From: Nitrososphaeraceae archaeon
GTDB lineage: Archaea; Thermoproteota; Nitrososphaeria; Nitrososphaerales; Nitrososphaeraceae
NCBI GenBank assembly: GCA_021325295.1
Contig: JAJPHM010000015.1
Coordinates: 1-53,626 of the forward strand
Reading direction: 5' to 3'
Length of the DNA stretch: 53,626 nucleotides
Positions within the stretch are counted from its first letter, which is position 1. Every line of letters begins with the position of its first letter. The notes beneath the pieces were generated by a model. The model was given only the letters and a program-made list of their open reading frames with translations. It was not told the origin of the DNA and did no database searches. The position numbers and the translations under genes are program-made. Below are positions 1 to 9,355 of this stretch, piece after piece.

Positions 1-358
1 AAGCGTGAATAAATGAATAATCCGAGCACAGGATGAATGAATAACCAATATATTTTCACGAAGGAATCTGTGAATAAACCAAGCGTGGATGAATGAATAA
101 TATTCATCAGGCAACTCACTATGCAGGATAAATAGAAGTGAAAGCAGTCTGCTTTGGATAAGCTGGTCCATTACCTTGTACTGCTGCTGATATGTTGTTG
201 TTATTGTTGTTATCTTATCGATGGCCATTGTATTGTTCTTCTTCTTCAAGTAAGTAATAGATTGGTTGTATCAAGTATAGGAGAACTAATTTTAGGATAG
301 GTTTAACCTAACCTATCCTTGTTTGTGGCTTGCCTGGTCAGCCAGGTGATTCATTCAT
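1..358. other. Non-coding stretch with short imperfect direct repeats
   Basis: I see no convincing gene here. The first 100 bases are AT-rich and built from related words: positions 1-21 and 81-101 are the same 21-base unit with two or three changes, and a partial copy (gatgaatgaataa) lies near 32-44. The rest is intergenic sequence downstream of the reverse-strand hydrolase gene. The repeats could be slippage products or protein-binding sites; nothing in the sequence decides. Confidence 0.4.
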
Positions 359-1213
359 TTATCGTTTGTCGCTCCTATTTTTAGTGGTAGACAGGGCTGC
401 CGAGTCTATCTGATAAATATCTGTGCGGCGGTTTTTCAAAAGAGGTAAAGACTCCCTGACCTGCTCGACCCGGGCCATATCGATCTCGATTGTTTCTACT
501 CCTCCCCTGTTTCCCATATCCAGCACCACAGTTCCAAACGGATCGACGACCATGCTTCTGCCAGAATAGATATTGCCCACCTGATCCGGCGCTACGACGT
601 ATGAGCCATTTTCGATTGCTCTGGCCTTGAGCATCGTTTGCCAATGCTCTTCTTTCATGACCCCATGGACCCATGCTGAAGGGGCTGCAAGAATGGTTGC
701 TCCTTTTACAGCCAGAATTCTGGACATTTCAGGAAAGCGGATGTCATAGCAGATCATGAGCCCGATATTTCCAGCTTTTGTTCTGGCCGGCTCTGCAATT
801 GCATGCCCTGGTGCCAGCTTGTCGGACTCTTTGAAGCCAAGAGCATCGTACAGATGTAGCTTGCGATAGACCAAAGATATCTTGCCTTTTGGGTCAATTA
901 CAATAGCTGTATCAAAGACGCGGTCTTGAATGTCGCTCTTTTCATAGAGCGTTGCTATTATGCCAATGCTGCCATCCTTGGCTGCACGGCATAGAGAAGA
1001 GGCAAAGTTCCCATCCAGCGTTTCGGCCAAGTCCCATAGCTGTTTTGCTGTCTGTCCTGCAGGCGAGAAGGCCATCTGGAATTCCGGGAAAAATATAATG
1101 CTGGCTTTTCTTGCAGAGGCTTCGCGCACAAAGCGTATCGACTCTTTGAGGTTATCTTGCTTGTTCTCTGAGGACTTCATCTGGACTATTGCGATACGTG
1201 TGCTGGATGCCAT
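359..1213 (-). CDS. Carbon-nitrogen hydrolase, nitrilase/omega-amidase family
   Basis: Likely a cytosolic amidase that splits a non-peptide C-N bond; the exact substrate cannot be read from sequence. The 284-residue protein carries the Glu-Lys-Cys triad of the nitrilase superfamily: Glu44 in FPEFQ, Lys118 in YRKLHLYD and Cys155 in MICYDIRFPE. Motifs and length fit the omega-amidase/carbamoylase branch. The open frame runs 46 codons further upstream, but that extension is low in conserved features and overlaps the 3' end of the tautomerase gene, so I chose the ATG before the first beta strand (RIAIVQMK). It lies 79 bp downstream of the 4-OT gene on the same strand, so the two may be co-transcribed. 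Confidence 0.9.
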   Translation of the reverse strand: MASSTRIAIVQMKSSENKQDNLKESIRFVREASARKASIIFFPEFQMAFSPAGQTAKQLWDLAETLDGNFASSLCRAAKDGSIGIIATLYEKSDIQDRVFDTAIVIDPKGKISLVYRKLHLYDALGFKESDKLAPGHAIAEPARTKAGNIGLMICYDIRFPEMSRILAVKGATILAAPSAWVHGVMKEEHWQTMLKARAIENGSYVVAPDQVGNIYSGRSMVVDPFGTVVLDMGNRGGVETIEIDMARVEQVRESLPLLKNRRTDIYQIDSAALSTTKNRSDKR

Positions 1214-1292
1214 GCAGGGTATAATAGCAAATAACCATAAAATAGAAATAGTTTGCGTGTAGTGTGGCGGTTGCGGCTGTGTAGCTGAGCTG

Positions 1293-1469
1293 TTATAGCG
1301 GCCTGCCAGACATGTACCAGTTTTCTTTGGGGCTTTCTTCAAACACGACAATCACATGCTCTGGCTTGGTCTTTAGGATCTGAACTGCAGCGTCTGTTAT
1401 TGCCTTTGCAAACTCTTCTTTCTGCTCTTTTGTTCTTCCGGGGTACATTGAAATCTGAACAAGTGGCAT
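1293..1469 (-). CDS. 4-oxalocrotonate tautomerase family protein, 58 aa
   Basis: Small tautomerase of the 4-OT superfamily, which uses the N-terminal proline, exposed after Met removal, as a general base for keto-enol tautomerisation. The protein begins MPLVQISMYPGR: Pro2 and Arg12 occupy the positions of catalytic Pro1 and Arg11 of mature 4-OT. The C-terminal half (HVIVVFEESPKENWYMSG) has the expected strand and an aromatic residue near position 51. Total length, 57 residues after Met removal, is close to the usual 60-62. The 5' end faces the divergent glycosyltransferase gene. The physiological substrate is unknown; stand-alone members are common outside catechol degradation pathways. Confidence 0.85.
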   Translation of the reverse strand: MPLVQISMYPGRTKEQKEEFAKAITDAAVQILKTKPEHVIVVFEESPKENWYMSGRPL

Positions 1470-1597
1470 ATCACTGGAACTGCAAACTGCTCATATTTAA
1501 TTTTCCCGGCTAGGAAATGACAGGTCGATAATACGATATGATATGATATGATGTATATATCGATCAGATTGCTTCAGGCCTGAGCTGATAAATAGTA

Positions 1598-2635
1598 TTG
1601 CCACCACGCCGGCTGCTTTTCTTTGCAAGCCCTATTGGCCTAGGACATGCTACAAGGGATATTGCAATTGCTGAAAAGCTAAAGTCTGGCATAAGCGACG
1701 AGGTGCTCTTTGTAAGCGGTCTGGCCGCAGCTGCATTGATTGCAAAGAAAAGCTTTTCAGTGCTTGATCTCCTCAGGCCGCCAGCATTTGAGGCACAGTC
1801 GGGAGTGCTGCAGCATCGGTTCAGATGGCTGGCAAGATATTTTCGATACTATGCAAAGAGCAAAAAGGTTGCGAAAAGCATCTTGGAAAGGCATGGTGGG
1901 CCGGTTGTAAGCGATGAGGATTTTGCCTCTATTGCCGTTGCCCAGCAGGCAGAGAGGCGTTCGATCCTTATCACAGATATCACAGAGACTCGCTTTACTT
2001 CAGGCCCGGCATCGATTATTGAAAGAAGGATTAACCAAGCCATGCGCAAGATGATGAAAAGATGCGATTGCATTATAATTCCGGACTTTGGCGAAGATAA
2101 AGACAACATTGTACATGTGGGGCCAATAGTAAGAGAGGCCAGTGCAGACAGGGCGCAACTGCGCAAGAGGTTTGGGTTTACAAAAAATACAATAGTAGCA
2201 AGTGTCGGAGGGACTGATGCAGGTCGCCAGCTGCTTGATAAAGTTATAGACGCTCATCGCAGAATCAAGCAGAGACTGGATTCGGATCTGGTTATCGTAT
2301 CAGGTCCTTCTATTAGCATCGCTGATTCTGCAGATTTCCGCAATCTTGGCTTTGTGGATAACCTGCATGAATTGATATATGCAGCAGATCTCGTAGTATC
2401 GCTTGCTGGGAAATCGACTATGGACGAATCTATTGCCTACGGAACGCCGGGCATCTTTATTCCCATAAAGAATCATTTTGAACAGGAGGATGGAGCCTCT
2501 AAACTAGGTTACAAATACGATGACATCTTTAGGCTTGAAGCGCTGATAGCTGAAAAAATTGGCATGCGTCGGAATGTTGAAAACCGAGATGGAGCTGGCA
2601 GGGCAGCTGAAATTATTGCAAGGTTTTTGGATTGA
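1598..2635 (+). CDS. MurG-like glycosyltransferase (GT28-type fold)
   Basis: Probable GT-B glycosyltransferase of 345 residues that transfers a sugar from a nucleotide donor. The N-terminal glycine-rich loop reads GLGHATRD (15-21). The C-terminal donor-binding half has GGTDAGRQL and the segment LAGKSTMDESIAYGTPG followed by IPIKNHFEQ, which matches the GT28 C-terminal pattern. The start is TTG directly before PPRRLLFFAS, because no ATG precedes the glycine loop. In archaea such enzymes act in cell-surface glycan or glycolipid synthesis; the acceptor here is unknown. The gene stands alone, divergent from the tautomerase gene. Confidence 0.75.
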   Translation: MPPRRLLFFASPIGLGHATRDIAIAEKLKSGISDEVLFVSGLAAAALIAKKSFSVLDLLRPPAFEAQSGVLQHRFRWLARYFRYYAKSKKVAKSILERHGGPVVSDEDFASIAVAQQAERRSILITDITETRFTSGPASIIERRINQAMRKMMKRCDCIIIPDFGEDKDNIVHVGPIVREASADRAQLRKRFGFTKNTIVASVGGTDAGRQLLDKVIDAHRRIKQRLDSDLVIVSGPSISIADSADFRNLGFVDNLHELIYAADLVVSLAGKSTMDESIAYGTPGIFIPIKNHFEQEDGASKLGYKYDDIFRLEALIAEKIGMRRNVENRDGAGRAAEIIARFLD

Positions 2636-2820
2636 CCCTAAGTTGCAAATCAGCTTTTAACATTGCAATGGTGGTAGTGCTGACAACCTAACGGGACATA
2701 GTCGATACACCATGAAAGGATAATGATGCATATCCAGTCGAGTTACCAATGTCACAGAGCCTATAATGTTTAATATATGGAAAGAAACCCAGCCCAAAGA
2801 AGCAAACAAGAGGAGCAAAG

Positions 2821-4281
2821 ATGCTTATGACATCAGTTACAGTCGCAAAATTTGGCGGCAGCGCCCTTGGAGTAGAGGGCGCACTGATTCCAAAGGTCTT
2901 GGACAGGATAAATCAGCTAAAAGAAGAGGGCAAGGTTGTAACGGTTTTTTCTGCTCCGCTGGTAGAGTATGATGGCAAGGTAGCCTCCATGACCGATGTT
3001 GCTATACACGTCGGCAAAAGCTATGCCTCTTCCAATCCTGTCGAGATAGAGATTCTGCGCGAAGTTTACGAAAGAATTGCAGGCAAGTACCTGGTCGGAA
3101 GCTACCAGAAAGAGTTTCTTGAAAACCTGGAGGGCTTTTACAGGCAGGTGATAATTTCGCTCAAGCAGGCTGCAGAAAATAGGCGCTTTGTAGATGTCAT
3201 CCGGTCAAGGACCCTTGCGTACAGCGGCGAAGTAGCGATGTCTTACCTGATGGACTATATTATGAAAAGCCATGGAATCAAATCATCGCATGTGTCCATT
3301 GACAAGTGGCCCATAATCACAGATGACAATTTCGAAGCTGCAAACTTTATGGTTGACGAGTCAAGGCAGAGGGCGCCCTATCTGGCAGACCTGATAGAGC
3401 ATAACGATGTCATCTCTATGGGTGGATTTATAGGCAAAACAGCTGATGGCCTTGAAACGACCTACGAGCGCGGCGGCTCAGACAGAACAGCAGCTGATAT
3501 TGCGATACTGTTGCATGGACACTATGATGTCAAGATGGACTTTGAAAAGGACAGTGCAGTGCTCAGCGCCGACCCCAAGATAGTCAAAGAAGGCCTGGAG
3601 TATGTCAGCCATCTGTCATACAATGAGGCAAAGCTTGCTGGCATGTTTGGAATGAAGATACTTGACCCTATAGCAATCAAAGAGATCGACGACAACGAGC
3701 TGGATATCCCTATGGTGATAACAGACATGGCCAAGCCCTCAAATGTCACAGAAATCCACAGAAATCCTCCTTCAAATATGGACATAAACCCGGTGAAAAT
3801 AGTCACAGGCAAGAAAAACTGCGCAGTGGTGAGAATGGAAAGCATTGCAGCTACTCACCTTGTCGCGTCACTTGAAAAAGGCAGGCAGTACCATGACTTT
3901 GTACAGCTTTCCCCGTACCGGCAGGACGATACGGAAATAACGCGGCTGCTTTTCCTCGACGCTGATTATGTCAGAAGACACGAGAAGCATATCAGGGCAT
4001 ACCACCCAAAGGCAGAAGTAGTCTACGGCAGAGGAGTAGTTACTCTGATTGGCGATGAAATGTGGCGAGTCCCCAAGATTGCTTCGTTTGCAAGCAGCAT
4101 CGTCGGAGAGCATGATATCAATATTTTGAATCTGGACGCACAGGAGGAGACTTCAAGGATCCTGATAGTGGTTGAGGATAAGGGTACAAGTGTGGCTGAT
4201 GCAGTCAGGGCAATACACTCTACCCGAAGCAAGATTCATGGCAGAGAGAAAGAAAGAAGCAGGGACACGATACATAGTTAA
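2821..4281 (+). CDS. Aspartate kinase
   Basis: Phosphorylates aspartate, the first step towards threonine, methionine and lysine. The 486-residue protein starts with the nucleotide-binding motif KFGGSALG (residues 10-17), has the kinase signature GGSDRTAADIA near residue 220, and ends in a regulatory region with ACT-like strands (VTLIGDEMWRVPKIASFA, then NILNLDAQEE). The length is typical for a mono-functional enzyme. Start: ATG 2821 or 2827, both just upstream of the first strand. A TATA-like gtttaatatatgg near 2768-2780 lies about 45 bp upstream. The aminotransferase gene follows after 41 bp. Threonine synthase is encoded elsewhere in the window (42.5-43.8 kb). Allosteric control is inferred from the ACT region only. 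Confidence 0.95.
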   Translation: MLMTSVTVAKFGGSALGVEGALIPKVLDRINQLKEEGKVVTVFSAPLVEYDGKVASMTDVAIHVGKSYASSNPVEIEILREVYERIAGKYLVGSYQKEFLENLEGFYRQVIISLKQAAENRRFVDVIRSRTLAYSGEVAMSYLMDYIMKSHGIKSSHVSIDKWPIITDDNFEAANFMVDESRQRAPYLADLIEHNDVISMGGFIGKTADGLETTYERGGSDRTAADIAILLHGHYDVKMDFEKDSAVLSADPKIVKEGLEYVSHLSYNEAKLAGMFGMKILDPIAIKEIDDNELDIPMVITDMAKPSNVTEIHRNPPSNMDINPVKIVTGKKNCAVVRMESIAATHLVASLEKGRQYHDFVQLSPYRQDDTEITRLLFLDADYVRRHEKHIRAYHPKAEVVYGRGVVTLIGDEMWRVPKIASFASSIVGEHDINILNLDAQEETSRILIVVEDKGTSVADAVRAIHSTRSKIHGREKERSRDTIHS

Positions 4282-4322
4282 AGCCGGGTACAACAAGAGA
4301 GAGCGAGGTCTCGGAAAAGGAC

Positions 4323-5258
4323 ATGATGGAAAGCAATGGCAAGATATGGCTCAATGGCTCTTTTGTCGACTGGAATCAGGCAAAGATACATGTCCTGACA
4401 CATGCCCTGCATTATGCTACAGGAGTTTTTGAAGGAATACGTTGCTACAAGACAGTCAACGGGCCGGCAATTTTCCGCCTATCTGACCATATGCAGAGGC
4501 TGATTGATAGCGGCAGGATCTATTTTATGGATCTGGGTTATACCAGGGAACGGCTTGAAAGAGCTGCCATTGACACGGTAAAGGCCAACGGCATGCAAGA
4601 ATGCTACATCCGCCCGATTGCATATTATGGATATGGCAAGATGGGAGTAAACCCGATGCCAAACAAAGTTTCCGTGGCAATAGCTGTATGGAAATGGGAC
4701 GAGTATCTGAAGGCAGGCAGTGCAGGAGGCGGAGAGGAGAAAGGTGCGCGCCTTATGATATCTTCATGGACCCGAATTGATATCAGAGCGATGCCTATGC
4801 ATGCAAAGGCAACTGCCAACTATGCCAACTCGGCGCTGGCAAGGGTCGAAGCGATAAAGGCAGGATTCGACGAAGCAATAATGCTCAACGCATCCGGCCA
4901 TGTGGTCGAAGCAAGCGCAGAGAACATTTTCATCGTAAAGAACGGAACAATTGTAACACCTCCCACGACCTCAGGAGCGCTTGCCGGCATAACACGGGAT
5001 AGCATGCTGACATTGGCAAAAGAAAATGAAATTCCGGTCCAGATCAGAGACATTTCAAGAGACGAACTTTATTTAGCCGATGAGGTATTTCTGACCGGCA
5101 CTGCAGCTGAAGTAAAGCCGGTATCAGAGATCGATAACCGCAAGATAGGCAGCGGAAACGTGGGTGAGACAACAAAAAGGCTAAGAAGCATATTCGAGAC
5201 AGTTGTCAGCGGCAAGGACAAGAAATTCAGCAAGATATGGCTTACACCGGTAAACTAG
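4323..5258 (+). CDS. ilvE: Branched-chain amino acid aminotransferase (class IV PLP fold)
   Basis: Transfers the amino group between glutamate and the keto acids of leucine, isoleucine and valine. The 311-residue protein has the fold-type IV landmarks: HALHYATGVFEGIR (residues 27-40), the PLP lysine at about K162 in MHAKATANYANS, then EASAENIFIVKNG and the C-terminal DEVFLTGTAAEV. Two ATG codons are adjacent (4323, 4326). The gene lies 41 bp after aspartokinase on the same strand, consistent with an amino-acid biosynthesis operon. D-amino-acid aminotransferase and aminodeoxychorismate lyase share the fold, but the FEGIR and TGTAAEV motifs favour IlvE. Confidence 0.93.
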   Translation: MMESNGKIWLNGSFVDWNQAKIHVLTHALHYATGVFEGIRCYKTVNGPAIFRLSDHMQRLIDSGRIYFMDLGYTRERLERAAIDTVKANGMQECYIRPIAYYGYGKMGVNPMPNKVSVAIAVWKWDEYLKAGSAGGGEEKGARLMISSWTRIDIRAMPMHAKATANYANSALARVEAIKAGFDEAIMLNASGHVVEASAENIFIVKNGTIVTPPTTSGALAGITRDSMLTLAKENEIPVQIRDISRDELYLADEVFLTGTAAEVKPVSEIDNRKIGSGNVGETTKRLRSIFETVVSGKDKKFSKIWLTPVN

Positions 5259-5289
5259 GATAGGACAGGCAAGCAGGTAGGCAGCTGAA

Positions 5290-6147
5290 TCAATCCTGTT
5301 CCGTTTGCCTAGCAACTATTATCTTTCCACCAAGACGTTTTATTTCATTTAGGATATTTTTCGAAACAAGATCCAGCCGGCGCTGCACTTTTTCTTTGTA
5401 TTTTCCTTTTGAAACAATCTGAACCCGGATTCTGGGCGTAGGACCCCTGAATCCGGCCGGGTGTGTTTTTATGTAGATCGCCTTCTTTGAATTGGATCTG
5501 ACTGTGTCAAGTAGAGCTGATGCAAGCATTGACTCTGTTATGCCGGCCACTTCATAGATAACTTCGTTGAAGAAAAAGCTCCCTACCTTCTTCTTGATTC
5601 TCGGTGCTATGTTTTCCTGAAATATGGCCTGCATTTCAGAAGGGACTCCTGGGAGGCAAAAGATCGTGGTTGAAGGTGCTGATGCTGTTTTTTTGCCTAG
5701 TTTAGATTTAGCTGCCACCTCAATTGATACTGCCGGCGCCGAGCCGACTGGATTCTGGATCGGTGTAGAGCCCTCTGGGATTCTGGCCATCTTGAGCCTT
5801 GTTTTGTCAAGCCTGGATTGTAACAGCCGTCGGGAATAGCTTTTCTTGAGCATTTCCACAGCAGCGGGATCGAGTACAAGCTTGCGGCGAAGCGATAGCG
5901 CGACGCCTTGAAGTGTCAGGTCGTCATAAGTGGCGCCGAGCCCGCCTGTCATTATTATCATCGCCGGCTTTCTTTGCAATGCCTCTCTGACGATTAGGGA
6001 TATTTCTTGCAGCCTATCTGCTACAACTGTAACTCTATTTACGGTGGCGCCTAGGTCAGTGATCTTTTTGCAGAGCCACTGGGCATTTGTATTATGGGTT
6101 ATGCCAGCAAGCAGCTCATTTCCAACGCAAATGATTTCAATGTTCAT
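5290..6147 (-). CDS. CinA-type protein with molybdopterin-binding (MoCF) domain only
   Basis: 285 residues with the MoCF fold at the N-terminus: GNELLAGITHNTNAQWL (8-24), MTGGLGATYDDLT and the loop LPGVPSEMQAIF. The C-terminal nicotinamide-nucleotide amidase domain of bacterial CinA is absent, as is common in archaea. Homologues of the N-terminal domain have been linked to ADP-ribose/CoA pyrophosphatase activity or to molybdopterin chemistry; sequence alone does not choose. The gene converges on ilvE, with 31 bp between the stop codons. The start is ATG at 6147, directly before the first strand (NIEIICVG). Confidence 0.85.
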   Translation of the reverse strand: MNIEIICVGNELLAGITHNTNAQWLCKKITDLGATVNRVTVVADRLQEISLIVREALQRKPAMIIMTGGLGATYDDLTLQGVALSLRRKLVLDPAAVEMLKKSYSRRLLQSRLDKTRLKMARIPEGSTPIQNPVGSAPAVSIEVAAKSKLGKKTASAPSTTIFCLPGVPSEMQAIFQENIAPRIKKKVGSFFFNEVIYEVAGITESMLASALLDTVRSNSKKAIYIKTHPAGFRGPTPRIRVQIVSKGKYKEKVQRRLDLVSKNILNEIKRLGGKIIVARQTEQD

Positions 6148-6368
6148 AGAGTATATTGGAAGATAGAATGCGTTGATGTATAATTAGTATAGTAGAATAG
6201 CGATGTCCTGTTATACCAAGATAGTTGGCAATATAATAAGAGCTTGGCAGCAATTGATGTGACGTACTACTAGTACAAGTTGGCAGCCTTGGTTGATATT
6301 TTGGGAGACCTGTGACGAGCTTGGATCAAAAACTAATTAAAGTATGTACATAGCAAGAAATGAATTAG

Positions 6369-7283
6369 TTGAAAGCTGCTTGTACAGGTAAGTATAACAT
6401 CTCTGATTTACCGATATTTCTCAAGTGGGCTGGAGGGAAATCCCAGCTGCTTGACCAATTTAAGAACATCTTTCCTCGGAATTTTGAAAGTTACTATGAG
6501 CCATTTATTGGAAGCGGAGCGGTATTTTTCTACGTAAAGTCCAGACTGGCACCAAAGAAAGTATCACTCTCTGATCTCAATGAGGAATTGATAAACTGCT
6601 ATACTGTTGTAAGGGATAATGTATCAGAACTTGTCGAATCTTTGGCCAATCACAAAAGCCATCACTCAAAAGAATATTACTACAGCGTCAGAAGCGCCAA
6701 TACCCATAAACTGACCAATGTTGAAAGAGCTTCAAGGCTGATCTACCTTAATAAAACATGCTTCAATGGTCTTTACAGGGTCAACTCCAGTGGTCAGTTC
6801 AATGTACCATTTGGAGACTACAAAAATCCAAAAATCTTTGACAACGAAACACTGTTGCGCGCAAGTGACTTGCTGCAGGATGTAGAACTTTTGGTAATGC
6901 ATTTTAGTAAGGTTGTTGGCTTTGCTGATAAGAAAGATTTAGTATACTTTGACCCACCTTACGTGCCGATATCTAGAACCTCAAATTTTACAAGCTACTC
7001 GAAAGAGGAATTCTCTGCAAAAGAACAAGAAAGGCTAGCCGATACATTCAAGGTCTTGGATTCTTGTGGCTGCTACGTGATGCTGAGCAACAGCGACCAT
7101 CCGTTCGTTAGAGAGCTTTACAGAGATTATGAAAAAAATACGGTGGTTGTAAGAGCAAAGAGGATGATCAATTCTGTGGGAAGCAGAAGAGGAGCTATTA
7201 ATGAGCTAGTCATAAGAAATTATGATTGCATGAAGCCAGAAGCGTTTATGATGCATTCAAAGCATCTTACATCGGCTAAATGA
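6369..7283 (+). CDS. Dam-type adenine-N6 DNA methyltransferase (orphan)
   Basis: D12-class methyltransferase that should place a methyl group on N6 of adenine in a short DNA target. The 304-residue protein has the SAM-binding motifs LKWAGGKSQLL (about 18-28) and YYEPFIGSGAVFF, and the catalytic DPPY in YFDPPYVPIS. The start is TTG at 6369; no ATG lies before the first motif, and a TATA-like ctaattaaag sits near 6331. No restriction endonuclease is encoded nearby: neighbours are cinA and aIF6. It is therefore either a solitary epigenetic or protective methylase or the relic of a restriction-modification system. The target sequence is unknown. Confidence 0.93.
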   Translation: MKAACTGKYNISDLPIFLKWAGGKSQLLDQFKNIFPRNFESYYEPFIGSGAVFFYVKSRLAPKKVSLSDLNEELINCYTVVRDNVSELVESLANHKSHHSKEYYYSVRSANTHKLTNVERASRLIYLNKTCFNGLYRVNSSGQFNVPFGDYKNPKIFDNETLLRASDLLQDVELLVMHFSKVVGFADKKDLVYFDPPYVPISRTSNFTSYSKEEFSAKEQERLADTFKVLDSCGCYVMLSNSDHPFVRELYRDYEKNTVVVRAKRMINSVGSRRGAINELVIRNYDCMKPEAFMMHSKHLTSAK

Positions 7284-7377
7284 TATTCTATCTGGCTGGT
7301 TTCGAGGTTGTTGATGGCAGGGAGGAGGCATGCATGCTATTGTCGATATGAATAGGCTGGACGGGGCAGGGCTGCAG

Positions 7378-8049
7378 CTATGCCTTGAAAATCCTGCTCA
7401 ACATGATAAGCTCAGGGCCGCTTGTCAGGTTGCCGACCACGACAGATTTTGAATTTGCCACTATTCCAGACGACAGAAAGGGAACTCCTCCGTTGACCGT
7501 AAGGGGCTCTGCCGGAACCTGCAGCGCTTCAGAGATTGCCTTCACCTCTTCTTCTGTGACTTTTGGGTGGACGCCGGCGCCACTATTTGTCGCCACAACC
7601 ATCGAGCCGGGCTGTATGAACCCTCCCACCGACATGGAATAAGCCGGCACTCCAAGCACATCTTGCACCTGCTGGTCTGCTTCACCTCTAAAAAGAGGCG
7701 ACACTATTGCGCCGTTGTCATTAGTTGAAATCAGGTTGCCAATAGCTGTAAACTTGCTTTGGAGGCGCTCGACGTTGAGGCCGCTTGACTCCTTGAGCGT
7801 CTTTATCTCTTCATCTGAGGCAGTAGAAGGAACGAGAATTCCATTGTTGTTCATTACGGTCATAGGCCCCACCAGCCTTGTCTCCGAAACAGAGGAGTGC
7901 ACCTGTCTTACCTGCAAATATTCGGCCAGCTTGTCGCCTTTTGTCTCGGCAAAACCCGGGGGAACTATTATTATATTGTCATTGGCCTTGACAAACAGCC
8001 CAATGTTTGGGCTCTTGTACACTGTATACCTGTATATCCCCAACCACAA
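7378..8049 (-). CDS. eif6: Translation initiation factor 6 (aIF6)
   Basis: Binds the large ribosomal subunit and blocks premature joining of subunits. The protein of about 221-223 residues shows the repeated pentein pattern: SPNIGLFVKANDN, MNNNGILVP, STNDNGAIVSP, ATNSGAGVHP and VPFLSSGIVANSKS recur at regular spacing. Starts: TTG at 8049 (Met-Trp-Leu-Gly-Ile) or TTG at 8043 (Met-Gly-Ile-Tyr); the second fits the family start better. In many archaea the gene follows rpl39e-rpl31e. Here I cannot find either upstream; the 195 bp before it contain no recognisable ribosomal protein. Confidence 0.95.
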   Translation of the reverse strand: MWLGIYRYTVYKSPNIGLFVKANDNIIIVPPGFAETKGDKLAEYLQVRQVHSSVSETRLVGPMTVMNNNGILVPSTASDEEIKTLKESSGLNVERLQSKFTAIGNLISTNDNGAIVSPLFRGEADQQVQDVLGVPAYSMSVGGFIQPGSMVVATNSGAGVHPKVTEEEVKAISEALQVPAEPLTVNGGVPFLSSGIVANSKSVVVGNLTSGPELIMLSRIFKA

Positions 8050-8244
8050 GTTTTCCGTAGATCTTTGAATATGAACCTATTGGATTTCAGGTAGCAAGTT
8101 CGATTCCAGTTGCCTTTCATGGCTTTTTCTTCTCTGGTGTTTGACTGCATGCTCGTCTGCTGCGATTCCTCTGCTGCAAAAGAAGTAGAGAAGTAGAGTT
8201 TATTATGAGCGCATCTTAAATGAAGAAGAGGAGTCCATCACCAA

Positions 8245-9177
8245 ATGCCTAACCCTTTTTACGACCGTGATATAGTTTCGATCAGGGATTTCACCAGAAA
8301 CGACCTTGAATACGTCTTCTCTGCAACAGATAAAATACGCAGTCTTGAAGCATCAGAGAAAAGCGAGCTGGGTAAAGGCAGGACGCTTGGATACATATTC
8401 TACGAGCCCAGCACAAGGACCCGCATGAGCTTTGAAGCTGCCATGGCATCGCTTGGCGGAAGCTCTATTGGAATATCTGATTTGAAATCTTCCTCCGTGG
8501 AAAAGGGCGAAAGCTTGGCTGATACGATAAGGGTAATCGACCTTTATTCTGACATAATTGTGCTCAGGCACCCGATGGACGGATCCAGCAGGTTTGCTGC
8601 AGAGTTGTCAAAAAATCCAGTGATAAACGCCGGAAGTGGAAGCGAAGAGCATCCTACACAGGCGCTTCTTGACCTTTATACAATATTGAAGGAGAAGGGA
8701 AGGATAGACGGCCTCTCCATAGCTATTGTGGGCGACCTGAAATACGGAAGGACAGTATATTCACTTCTCTATGGCCTGACAAACTATAAAGTAAATGTAC
8801 ACCTTGTGGCTCCTCCGCTTTTGCAGATAAGAAAAGAGTCGATATACGAAGTGCACAGCAAGCTAAGAATTCAGGAGCACAGTACGCTGGACGAGATATT
8901 GCCGGAGCTTGACGTTATCTATGTTACGAGAATACAGAAGGAGCGCTTTCCGGATCTGCAGGAATACGAAAAGGTTCGCGGAACCTATACAATAGATACA
9001 TCTACTCTGGCAAAAGCAAAGCCTGATGTTTCTGTGATGCATCCATTGCCGAGGATGGACGAGATCTCGCACTCTGTCGACAGTACAAAGAATGCAGTTT
9101 ATTTTAGACAGGCCGGCTATGGCAAAGAGTTGAGGGCGGCTGTACTTGCCCTGATGTTGAATGAAAAGCCCTTCTAG
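8245..9177 (+). CDS. pyrB: Aspartate carbamoyltransferase catalytic chain
   Basis: Condenses carbamoyl phosphate with aspartate, the first committed step of pyrimidine synthesis. The 310-residue protein has the carbamoyl-phosphate motif FYEPSTRTRMSFE (about 50-62), the second carbamoyl-phosphate contact HPTQALLD near residue 133, DLKYGRTVYSL and the C-terminal HPLPR. A TATA-like ttaaatg lies about 30 bp upstream. The regulatory chain gene pyrI, which usually follows in archaea, is not found downstream: 180 bp later there is only a broken orc1 gene. The enzyme may therefore act as an unregulated trimer, or pyrI lies elsewhere. Confidence 0.96.
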   Translation: MPNPFYDRDIVSIRDFTRNDLEYVFSATDKIRSLEASEKSELGKGRTLGYIFYEPSTRTRMSFEAAMASLGGSSIGISDLKSSSVEKGESLADTIRVIDLYSDIIVLRHPMDGSSRFAAELSKNPVINAGSGSEEHPTQALLDLYTILKEKGRIDGLSIAIVGDLKYGRTVYSLLYGLTNYKVNVHLVAPPLLQIRKESIYEVHSKLRIQEHSTLDEILPELDVIYVTRIQKERFPDLQEYEKVRGTYTIDTSTLAKAKPDVSVMHPLPRMDEISHSVDSTKNAVYFRQAGYGKELRAAVLALMLNEKPF

Positions 9178-9308
9178 CGTAGAAGGGCAGTTAGTTAAAT
9201 AAATTTAGAATCTGGCCTCTTGGATGTGCTGTTGATTGATCCCAAGAACCTCAGCGTGAGAGGGCTGATTGAAATCAAATTTTAATCAATGGCGCAGTCG
9301 CGTTCTGA

Positions 9309-9341
9309 TTTATATTTATATATGCGTTTCCAGTGGAACCT
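9309..9341 (+). promoter_or_regulatory. TATA box followed by ORB-like palindrome before broken orc1
   Basis: A strong archaeal TATA element (tttatatttatatatg, 9309-9324) is followed at 9326-9341 by gtttccagtggaacc, whose core TTCCAGTGGAA is a palindrome. It resembles the core of the origin recognition boxes found at 31.9 kb in this window. It lies 15-30 bp before the start of the orc1 remnant. This could be an autoregulatory Orc1 site or the relic of a second origin. Confidence 0.5.
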
Positions 9342-9355
9342 GTCTGCAGACCACA

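Noticed and set aside
1-110. CRISPR array suggested by repeated aagcgtg / gaatgaataa words
   Set aside because: Repeats are irregular, AT-rich and without uniform spacers; no cas genes occur in the window.
1214-1351. Upstream extension of the nitrilase-family ORF by 46 codons
   Set aside because: The extension overlaps the well-supported tautomerase gene and lacks conserved features; the internal ATG precedes the first family strand.
8080-8110. T-arm-like word gttcgattcc before aIF6
   Set aside because: The flanking bases do not pair into a T stem and no other tRNA arms are present.
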